From Bryobacterales bacterium (GTDB lineage Bacteria > Acidobacteriota > Terriglobia > Bryobacterales > Bryobacteraceae), in NCBI GenBank assembly GCA_025456495.1, contig JALOKO010000020.1, forward strand, positions 1 to 19,007: a DNA stretch of 19,007 nucleotides, written 5' to 3'. The notes beneath the pieces are model-generated. The model did no database searches, was not told the origin of the DNA, and was given only the letters and a program-made list of their open reading frames with translations. Shown here one piece after another: positions 6,907-12,987 of this stretch. How positions within the stretch are numbered: the first letter of the stretch is position 1; each line of letters starts with the position of its first letter. The translations under genes and the position numbers were made by a program.

Positions 6907-7596
6907 ATGGATTCCCTACGCATGCTGGCCGTAAGCAAGCACTACCGCTCCAACGGAGTGGATGTGCCCGCGCTGCGCGACTTCAGCCATCGCTTCCGCG
7001 CGGGCGAGTTTGTGGCGCTTGTCGGACGAAGCGGCTGCGGGAAGACCACCCTCCTGAACCTTGCCGGGGCGATGGATTTCCCCTCCCAGGGCGAGGTGTG
7101 GATCGGCGACGCCTGCACCAGCCGGTTGGACGACGCCGGCCTCACTCGTCTCCGCCGCACCCGCATTGGCTTCATCTTCCAGTTCTTTCAGCTGCTGCCC
7201 ACCTTAAGCGTCGTGGAAAACGTGGAGCTGCCCTTGCTGCTGGCGGCAGCGCCGGACCCTCGTGCCCAGGCCCTGCGCAGTCTCGAATGGGTTGAGATGG
7301 CCGACTTCGCGCAGCGCATGCCGCACCAGTTGTCGGGGGGGCAGATGCAGCGGGTTGCCATTGCACGCGCCCTGGTGCATCGGCCGCAATTGCTGCTGGC
7401 GGATGAGCCCATCGGCAACCTGGATACCACCACCGGTAATCTTGTCCTTGAGTTGCTGCGGCGCGCCGCCAGCGAACAGGGCGCCACCGTGCTGATGGCC
7501 ACACACAGCCCGGAATCCACCAGCATCACCGACACCATCATCCGCCTTCGCGATGGTGCGGTTGAGGACATCACCCAACCGGCATGCACCGTCTGA
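6907..7596 (+). CDS. ABC transporter ATP-binding protein (LolD/MacB/AttE type)
   Basis: 229-aa ATPase that would power the permease encoded directly downstream. Walker A is GRSGCGKT (40-47), the Q-loop lies in FIFQFFQLLP (89-98), the signature is LSGGQ (142-146), Walker B is LLLADEP with catalytic Glu167, and the H-loop is His200 (ATHSP). The length and compact form match the LolD/MacB branch that partners FtsX-type permeases. The ATG at 6907 is used; ATG 6922 is an alternative giving MLAVSKHY, close to the usual family start, and neither has a strong ribosome binding site. The gene begins 49 nt after the esterase and overlaps the permease start by 13 nt, so the two are translationally coupled. 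Confidence 0.93.
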   Translation: MDSLRMLAVSKHYRSNGVDVPALRDFSHRFRAGEFVALVGRSGCGKTTLLNLAGAMDFPSQGEVWIGDACTSRLDDAGLTRLRRTRIGFIFQFFQLLPTLSVVENVELPLLLAAAPDPRAQALRSLEWVEMADFAQRMPHQLSGGQMQRVAIARALVHRPQLLLADEPIGNLDTTTGNLVLELLRRAASEQGATVLMATHSPESTSITDTIIRLRDGAVEDITQPACTV

Positions 7597-10112
7597 AGCT
7601 ATTCCATCGGGTCATCCTGCGGCCGATGCTGGCCCAGCCCTCTCGTGGACTGTTGACCTTCGTGGCCGTCGCCCTTGGCGTGGCCGTCGTGATCGCCATT
7701 GACCTTGCCGGGTTCGCCGCCGCGGGCAGTTTCCGGTCCAGCATGGAGAGTCTGGCGGGCAAAGCGTCGTTGGAGCTGGCCGGGTCCACTGGCATCCCGG
7801 AAGACACGCTGGGCAAGCTGGCCACGTTGCCCATTCCCGTTCGCTTTGAGCCGCGCGTGGAGGAATACATCACCGACGAAGCCAGCGGTGTAGTCACCTC
7901 CCTGATTGGCATTGACCTGGTGGCCCATGCGCAGCGCAATCTCGTCCTGGGCGATGCCAGTGGTCTGGAAGTGCTTGACCATCCGCGGGCCGCCTGGGTG
8001 GGGGCCGGTTTGGGACGCCAGCCGGGCGACGAACTGCGCATCACCATCCAGGATCGCAGCGAAACCCTGCGTGTCTCCGGCGTCTTTCAGGAAGAAGGGG
8101 ACCAGCCCGGCACGAATCGCGTGGTGGTGGTAGACCTGCCCGTGGCCCAGGCCCTCACCGGGCGCGAGGGCCTGCTGGACCGCGTGGAGGTTGAGTTCCC
8201 TGAGGATGTGGACGAGGCCGCCGTCCGCGCCGCTGTCAGCGCTGTTCTGCCCGCTGGTGTTGAGCTGCGCAGCTTCGGCGCCCGCACGGACGCCAACCGC
8301 CGCATGCTGGGCGCCTTCCGCTGGAACCTGCGCATCCTAAGTGGGATTGCCCTGGTTGTGGGAGCCTTTCTCATCTACAACACGATTTCCGTTTCTGTGG
8401 TGCGCCGTCGCGGAGAGATTGGCGTGTTGCGCGCGCTGGGCGTCACCCGGACTGGCGCCCAAGCGTTGTTCCTGGCCGAGGCGGCGGCCTTTGGCATCGC
8501 CGGCGGATTGGCGGGCGCGGCGCTGGGTACTTTGATGGCGCGGGCTGCCGTTGACCTGCTGGCTGCCACCGTGAATGCGCTGTACGTCACCAGCACCCCG
8601 GGCGCTGTCTCCCTCAGTGCGGGACACCTCGCCGCCAGCCTCCTGCTGGGCCTGGGCGTTTCGCTTGCCGCGGCGTTTGCTCCGGCTCGCGAGGCAGGGT
8701 CGATTGCTCCGGTGGAGGCCATGGCGCGTGGCCGTCGCGATTACGATGTGCGCGTCAATGCCGGACGCAACGCCCTGTGGGGCGCCCTGCTGCTGGCAAC
8801 TGGCGCGGCCTTCTGCTGGATGCCCCCCGTGGATGGACGTCCCCTGTTCGGCTATCTGGCCACCCTCCTGCTGATACTCGGAACGGCGATGCTGCTTCCG
8901 TTGCTCATCACCCTGCTCAACGCCGCCGCCCAGCGGCAGGTCACCCGCCTGTTCGGGGTGGAGGGCCTGTTGGCCGCGCGCAGTCTGACGGGAAGCCTGC
9001 GCCGTAGCGCCGTTCTGGTGGGCGCGCTCTCCACGGCCGTCGCCATGATGGCCAGCGTCGCCCTGATGGTGGGTAGCTTCCGCCAGACCGTCATGGTGTG
9101 GATGGATAACCAGATCCAGGCCGACATCTACCTGCGCGCCGCTGCTCCCAGTTCCCCTGACAACTACCCGCCCATTCATCCAGACGTCGCCGCCGCCCTG
9201 GAAGCGCTGCCCGAAGTGGCCGCCGTAGACCGCTTTCGCGCCGTCTCGCTGATGTTGAACGGAAAGCCTGCCACGCTGGGTTTTGGCGATTCCCAACTGA
9301 TGCGGACTCAAGGGCGCACCTCCTTCCTTCCGGGCCAGGACCGCCAGGCCATCCTCACCCGCCTCCCCACCGGACCCTACGTTGTCGTCAGCGAACCCTT
9401 CTCCCAGAAGCACGACGCGCGTGTGGGCGGCACGCTGCAATTGCCCCTGCCCAGCGGACCCATGGAGGTGACCATCCTGGGGATCTTCAACGACTACAGC
9501 AACGAGCGCGGCACGGTCTTCGGTGACGCCGCAGTCTTCGCGCCGCGCTTCCCCCGCCAGGAAATCACCAGCCTTTCGGTGTATCTCCGCGACGGGGTCT
9601 CGCTCGATGCGGGTCGCCTGGCCGTGGAGCAGGCCACCGCGAACCGTCGCGTGCTGGTCTTCACCAACCGTAGCCTGCGCGCTGAGGCCATCCGCATCTT
9701 TGACCAGACCTTTGCCATCACCTGGGCTCTGGAAGCGGTGGCCATCTTCGTGGCTGTCATGGGCATGGCCGGCGCGCTGGTGGCCCTGGTGATGGACCGC
9801 CGTCGGGAACTCAGCCTGCTGCGCTTTCTGGGGGCCTCCAAGCCGCAGATCCAGCGCCTCATCTACTTTGAGGCAGGCCTGCTGGGGATGCTCTCCAATG
9901 TCGTGGGCCTTCTCTTGGGCTTCGCGCTCGCGCTGATTCTCATCTACGTCATCAATCGCCAAAGCTTTGGCTGGACCTTCCAGTTCCACTGGCCGGGCGC
10001 GTTGTTGTTGGGCGCGCTCACCTTGATCTACGCCGCTACCCTGGCCTCAGCCTGGTTTCCGGCGCGGGTGGCCACGCGGTTGAATCCCATTGAGGTAATC
10101 CACGAAGAATGA
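7584..10112 (+). CDS. FtsX-type ABC transporter permease, ten-TM duplicated form (AttF/AttG-like)
   Basis: 842-aa inner-membrane protein. Hydrophobic helices lie at about residues 22-45, 253-275, 292-318, 345-370, 395-412, 421-446, 472-498, 711-740, 766-790 and 803-828. Two large periplasmic domains (about 46-250 and 500-710) resemble MacB periplasmic core domains. RRRGEIGVLRALGVTR after the second helix and DRRRELSLLRFLGASK near the C-terminus are the two FtsX coupling motifs, so the protein is a tandem duplication of a four-helix FtsX unit with extra central helices. The protein ends in NPIEVIHEE. Such permeases do not usually import; relatives extract lipids or lipoproteins or move peptides outward. 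The next gene, AttH-like, starts within the ATGA overlap, as in attEFGH clusters. Confidence 0.92.
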   Translation: MHRLKLFHRVILRPMLAQPSRGLLTFVAVALGVAVVIAIDLAGFAAAGSFRSSMESLAGKASLELAGSTGIPEDTLGKLATLPIPVRFEPRVEEYITDEASGVVTSLIGIDLVAHAQRNLVLGDASGLEVLDHPRAAWVGAGLGRQPGDELRITIQDRSETLRVSGVFQEEGDQPGTNRVVVVDLPVAQALTGREGLLDRVEVEFPEDVDEAAVRAAVSAVLPAGVELRSFGARTDANRRMLGAFRWNLRILSGIALVVGAFLIYNTISVSVVRRRGEIGVLRALGVTRTGAQALFLAEAAAFGIAGGLAGAALGTLMARAAVDLLAATVNALYVTSTPGAVSLSAGHLAASLLLGLGVSLAAAFAPAREAGSIAPVEAMARGRRDYDVRVNAGRNALWGALLLATGAAFCWMPPVDGRPLFGYLATLLLILGTAMLLPLLITLLNAAAQRQVTRLFGVEGLLAARSLTGSLRRSAVLVGALSTAVAMMASVALMVGSFRQTVMVWMDNQIQADIYLRAAAPSSPDNYPPIHPDVAAALEALPEVAAVDRFRAVSLMLNGKPATLGFGDSQLMRTQGRTSFLPGQDRQAILTRLPTGPYVVVSEPFSQKHDARVGGTLQLPLPSGPMEVTILGIFNDYSNERGTVFGDAAVFAPRFPRQEITSLSVYLRDGVSLDAGRLAVEQATANRRVLVFTNRSLRAEAIRIFDQTFAITWALEAVAIFVAVMGMAGALVALVMDRRRELSLLRFLGASKPQIQRLIYFEAGLLGMLSNVVGLLLGFALALILIYVINRQSFGWTFQFHWPGALLLGALTLIYAATLASAWFPARVATRLNPIEVIHEE

Positions 10113-11248
10113 CCAGCCGCCGCCAGCTCCTGCAACTCCTTTCCGCCGTCGTCGGCGCCAGCGCCTTCGGCAGCCATGCCAGGGCGGCATCCTCGCCCTG
10201 GCGGCTGGCCCTGCCCGGCTATCGCTATCAGTTTCCGCGCGACCACATGGCCCATCCAGACTTCCAGACAGAATGGTGGTATTTCACCGGGAACCTGCGC
10301 GACCAGCGCGACAGCGACTTCGGTTACGAACTCACCTTCTTCCGGCAGGCGCGCCAGGTAGCGCCGGATGCCCGCGCTGCGTGGCAGACAGGCCAGTTAT
10401 ACCTGGCGCACTTCGCCCTCACCGATGTCGCTGGCGGCGGCTTCGAACACCGTGAACGCCTGAACCGTCCCGGGCCGGGGCTTGCCGGGGCCGACGCCAG
10501 CACAGGGCGCGTGTGGAATGGAAACTGGCAGGCCCAATTGACGGGTGACCATGATTGGCGACTCCAGGCGGTGGACGCCGGCTTCGCAATCGAACTGGAC
10601 CTTCGCAGCGCCAAGCAGCCCGTACTGCACGGCGAAAACGGGATTCACCAAAAGGCGTCCGAGGCCGGCAGGGCATCCCATTACATCTCGCTCACCCGCT
10701 TGGAAACCGCTGGAACCTTGACGGTGCGCGGACGCCGGATGGCGGTGCGCGGGCTCTCTTGGATGGACCACGAATTCTTCACCAGCCAGTTGGGCGGCAA
10801 CCAGGTGGGCTGGGATTGGTTCTCTATCCAGTTGGACGACGGTGCGGAACTGATGATCTATCGCTTGCGCAGGCGCGACGGCTCCATTGAACCCCTGTCC
10901 GGCGGGTCCTATGTCCATCCCGATGGCCGCTGGGAACGCCTGCGGCTGGAGGATTTCACTCTGCGGACCCGCGGCGTGTGGACCAGCCCGCGCACCGGCG
11001 GCGTTTACCCCACCGCCTGGGACATCGGCGTCCCCCGCCTCCACCTTCGCCTCACCGCCCAACCCCTGCTCGACCACCAGGAACTGGTGAGCGAACGCCG
11101 TTTAGGCCCCAGCTACTGGGAGGGTCTCATGCAGTACCAGGGTACCCGCCAAGGGAAATCCCTCAGTGGCAAGGGTTATTTGGAACTAACGGGCTATGCG
11201 GGAGATGTTGACCTAAGCGGTCAGGAACGTGGCGGACTCACTCGGTAG
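10109..11248 (+). CDS. AttH/CrtC-like lipocalin-fold exported protein
   Basis: 379-aa protein of the AttH / hydroxyneurosporene-synthase-like family (two lipocalin-like beta-barrels). The N-terminus TSRRQLLQLLSAVVGASAF is a Tat-like or Sec signal with twin Arg at 4-5. The family's conserved TEWWYFTGNL is at 54-63 and LSWMDHEFFTSQLGG begins near 218, followed by GWDWFSIQLDDG. The length is typical. CrtC relatives hydrate carotenoids, but genes beside an ABC/FtsX pair are AttH-type and their role is not settled; presenting a lipophilic molecule to the transporter is a reasonable inference. It overlaps the permease stop by 4 nt (ATGA), so all three proteins of the cassette are probably made together. 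Confidence 0.88.
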   Translation: MTSRRQLLQLLSAVVGASAFGSHARAASSPWRLALPGYRYQFPRDHMAHPDFQTEWWYFTGNLRDQRDSDFGYELTFFRQARQVAPDARAAWQTGQLYLAHFALTDVAGGGFEHRERLNRPGPGLAGADASTGRVWNGNWQAQLTGDHDWRLQAVDAGFAIELDLRSAKQPVLHGENGIHQKASEAGRASHYISLTRLETAGTLTVRGRRMAVRGLSWMDHEFFTSQLGGNQVGWDWFSIQLDDGAELMIYRLRRRDGSIEPLSGGSYVHPDGRWERLRLEDFTLRTRGVWTSPRTGGVYPTAWDIGVPRLHLRLTAQPLLDHQELVSERRLGPSYWEGLMQYQGTRQGKSLSGKGYLELTGYAGDVDLSGQERGGLTR

Positions 11249-11460
11249 TTTGCTGTGTACCAGCACCCCAGCGCCGGTTTTCTTTCTATAAACTATTGAT
11301 TCTTAGGGCATACCCACTGGTAGTACCAGATGCCGCCCCTACCCTGCTGCTGATGGCCCAGGTACCGTCCTGACCTCTCTTCGCCACGACAGCAAGCGCG
11401 TTTGCTGGCACTATGGTCTTGCAAGCAGCCCCGCTTCCAAGCTGGGGCGAAGGAGACCAG
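11249..11460 (+). other. Intergenic spacer with possible leader hairpin
   Basis: No gene is apparent in this 212-nt gap. It holds a short inverted repeat, TGCTG/CAGCA (11251-11265), followed by an AT-richer stretch with a -10-like TATAAA (11287-11292) that lacks a good -35. A hairpin CCCCGCTT/AAGCTGGGG (11429-11447, one bulged T) lies immediately before the ribosome binding site AAGGAGA (11450-11456) of the next gene and might modulate its translation. None of these is strong alone. Confidence 0.4.
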
Positions 11461-11775
11461 ATGAAAATCCCGTTGCAAGAGATGACCGTAGAGCAGTTAG
11501 TCGCCGAACTTCCCAAGCGGATGCTGGCGATGGCCGTGTTCCTGGCTCTGGTGTGTGTGGTGATCTCCATCATCGCCGCGATGGCGTTGAACCATGGATT
11601 GTCCTGGGGCTACATGCTTGCCTTCGTAGCTTGCGTGCTGGCCGCGCCGTTTCCGGTGGCGCGCGTGGCGCGCTGGATGGTGGCCCCCGCGCATGAGCGT
11701 CGCCAGCGCCGGCGGGAGCGGATGCACCGCGCGCTGGCTGAGTTCTCATTCCACGGCGGGGATTCCCGGGTTTAG
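11461..11775 (+). CDS. Small two-TM membrane protein of unknown function
   Basis: 104-aa protein. A strong ribosome binding site, AAGGAGA, ends 4 nt before ATG 11461, which sets the start. Residues 1-20 form an acidic/polar amphipathic segment (MTVEQLVAELPKR), two hydrophobic helices lie at about 22-44 and 48-70, and the C-terminal tail (78-92) is very basic (HERRQRRRERMHRAL). The tail and positive-inside rule suggest both termini are cytoplasmic. I do not recognise a family. The gene is monocistronic: it follows the AttH-like gene after 212 nt and is closed by a hairpin terminator directly after its stop. Confidence 0.8.
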   Translation: MKIPLQEMTVEQLVAELPKRMLAMAVFLALVCVVISIIAAMALNHGLSWGYMLAFVACVLAAPFPVARVARWMVAPAHERRQRRRERMHRALAEFSFHGGDSRV

Positions 11776-11782
11776 TGGCTGC

Positions 11783-11851
11783 CTGGCCGCCCGCATTCGG
11801 CGCGGGAGCCGCATGTTCGGCATTACCCCGCGGGCGGCCAGCTTTTTCCCC
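11783..11851 (+). terminator. Rho-independent-type terminator with a long loop
   Basis: CTGGCCGCCCGC (11783-11794) is an exact inverse complement of GCGGGCGGCCAG (11830-11841), and CTTTTTCCCC follows at once. The 35-nt loop is larger than usual and can form its own small GC hairpin. It starts 7 nt after the stop of the two-TM protein gene. Confidence 0.75.
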
Positions 11852-12042
11852 TTCGCCTCTCTGCTCTCAGCCCGCTCCTCCACCCCCTCCCCCGGGGCGC
11901 TTCCCCATCCTGCGCATCCCCCTCAAGGGTTGTTCCTTCTGCTAATGGCGCCCCGCAAATCCCGTCCGCATGCAGCGTGGCTGCGGAAATTCCTTTCGTT
12001 CCACCTGCCGCCGCCAAGGGGGTCACGTCAGTTACGGATTTC

Positions 12043-12071
12043 TTTTCAGATAGGGAAGTCCTTGATATAGC
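12043..12071 (+). promoter_or_regulatory. Candidate sigma-70-type promoter for the HU-like/TIR pair
   Basis: TTTTCA (12043-12048) and TATAGC (12066-12071) are separated by exactly 17 nt and each match four of six consensus positions. The site lies in the most AT-rich patch of the interval and would start transcription about 75 nt before the HU-like gene. A hairpin AGCGGC/GCCGCT (12125-12139) lies in the resulting leader. Confidence 0.45.
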
Positions 12072-12152
12072 GGGGCTTGCCCGTGCTGCTTGCCGGGTTG
12101 TGGCCTTTCCTGGGCTATGGACACAGCGGCGCCGCCGCTACGCTGGGGCGTG

Positions 12153-12377
12153 ATGATTGCACGGCAATTGATACGGAAACTAGCGCGGCAAGCGCGGGTC
12201 AGCGAGGCGCAGGCAGCGGACTCACTGGATGAACTGGTCCACGGCATTGTCCAGCGCTTGAAGCGGAAGGAACCGGTAGAGGTTCCAGGAGTGGCGCGGC
12301 TGGTGCCCGGCGCCGATGGCAAGGTGGTGGCGTTGCCGCTGCAGACTCCCACGGGGAACCGCGATGCGAGTGCTTGA
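12153..12377 (+). CDS. Short HU/IHF-like protein lacking the DNA-binding arm
   Basis: 74-aa protein whose first 60 residues follow the HU/IHF pattern: MIARQLIRKLARQARVSE matches helix 1 and the turn, EAQAADSLDELVHGIVQRLKRKE matches the dimerising helix 2, and VEVPGVARLV matches the first beta strand (VELPGFGTF in HU). After that the HU beta-arm is missing and the tail (LPLQTPTGNRDASA) looks unstructured. It could dimerise, or pair with the similar segment in the next protein, but would lack normal minor-groove intercalation. The ATG at 12153 is chosen because it aligns with HU starts; GTG 12150 and ATG 12117 are in-frame alternatives. It overlaps the TIR gene by 14 nt. The HU assignment rests on pattern matching by eye. 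Confidence 0.65.
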   Translation: MIARQLIRKLARQARVSEAQAADSLDELVHGIVQRLKRKEPVEVPGVARLVPGADGKVVALPLQTPTGNRDASA

Positions 12378-12951
12378 AGATAACGAAGTCCGGCAGTTGC
12401 TCTTTCCGGACGCAACCCCCACCTCCATCGAAGCCAAGCTGGAGTTGCTGCTGCGAGACACCCTTGCCCGCGAGGGAAGCCTGTGTCTGGGGGGGGTGGG
12501 CGCCTTTCGGTTATTAGCCAACGGGCGTATCGCATTCGATCCCTGGACCCGCAAGAAGATCTTTGTGGCCTACGTCCTGGAGGATCGCAAAGCCGCCCAG
12601 GCGATCTTCCACTTTCTCTGTCAGCAGAACTTCGCCCCGTGGATGGACTCAGAGTGCCTGCTTCCAGGACAGGACTGGCCGCGCGCCATCGAACGGGCCA
12701 TCGAAGCGGCTGACTTCGTGGTGCCCTGCTTTTCCTCCACGGCCTGCCGGAAGCGCAGCCACTTTCACGAGGAACTGCGACTGGCCCTGGACACCGCGCG
12801 CCGGGTGCCGTTGGACGCTCCATTCCTGGTACCCGTGCGGCTGGATGCCTGCTCCGTGCCACGCCGTATTCAACAACACACGCAGTATGTTGATCTGTTT
12901 CCTGACTTCCAGCACGGGTTGCGGCAGTTGCTGGATACGTTGGCGCCGTAA
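12364..12951 (+). CDS. TIR-domain protein with N-terminal HU-like segment
   Basis: 195-aa protein. Residues 64-193 form a bacterial TIR domain: strand A KIFVAYVLEDR (65-75), the BB loop WMDSECLLPGQDW (93-105), strand C DFVVPCFSS (117-125), and a putative catalytic Glu137 in RSHFHEELRLALD, in the place of the NADase glutamate of SARM1-type TIRs, then FLVPVRLDAC and YVDLF. Residues 21-63 resemble an HU-type helix and beta hairpin (EAKLELLLRDTLAREG, LGGVGAFRLLANGRIAFDPWTRKK) and pass without a linker into TIR strand A. Known bacterial TIRs cleave NAD+ or make cyclic ADP-ribose signals, often in antiphage defence. Whether this one is an enzyme is inference. Its start lies inside the HU-like gene, implying coupled translation and a shared complex. 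Confidence 0.82.
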   Translation: MRVLEDNEVRQLLFPDATPTSIEAKLELLLRDTLAREGSLCLGGVGAFRLLANGRIAFDPWTRKKIFVAYVLEDRKAAQAIFHFLCQQNFAPWMDSECLLPGQDWPRAIERAIEAADFVVPCFSSTACRKRSHFHEELRLALDTARRVPLDAPFLVPVRLDACSVPRRIQQHTQYVDLFPDFQHGLRQLLDTLAP

Positions 12952-12987
12952 CGGGTGGCGGCTAGGTTTCATAGGATAGGCCACCCG
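12952..12987. repeat. Inverted repeat at convergent gene ends
   Basis: CGGGTGGC (12952-12959) pairs perfectly with GCCACCCG (12980-12987) around a 20-nt loop. It starts right after the TIR stop codon and covers the last codons of the convergent VWA gene. There is no T-run, so it is at best a weak bidirectional transcription block or a 3'-end stabiliser. Confidence 0.45.

Larger units (their letters stand above)
11776..12116 (+). other. Gene-free interval (341 nt)
   Basis: Short open frames here lack a ribosome binding site and have unnatural composition (Ser/Pro/Arg-rich). The left part holds the terminator of the two-TM protein gene. The middle (about 11842-11935) is a pyrimidine-rich C/T tract on the plus strand with runs such as CCCCCTCCCCC. 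The right part holds the candidate promoter for the HU-like/TIR pair. I see nothing else. Confidence 0.6.

Noticed and set aside
5877..6938. A 353-codon antisense frame over the esterase
   Set aside because: No ribosome binding site or motif, low-complexity composition; the esterase on the other strand has a signal peptide and catalytic motifs.
8337..9989. A 550-codon open frame on the minus strand inside the permease gene
   Set aside because: It lies antisense to a clear FtsX permease, is Gly/Gln/His/Arg-rich with no recognisable domain, and is the expected by-product of GC-rich codon bias.
11693..12070. A 125-codon plus-strand frame after the two-TM protein gene
   Set aside because: It runs through the terminator hairpin and a C/T-rich tract, is Ser/Pro/Arg-rich, and has no ribosome binding site.
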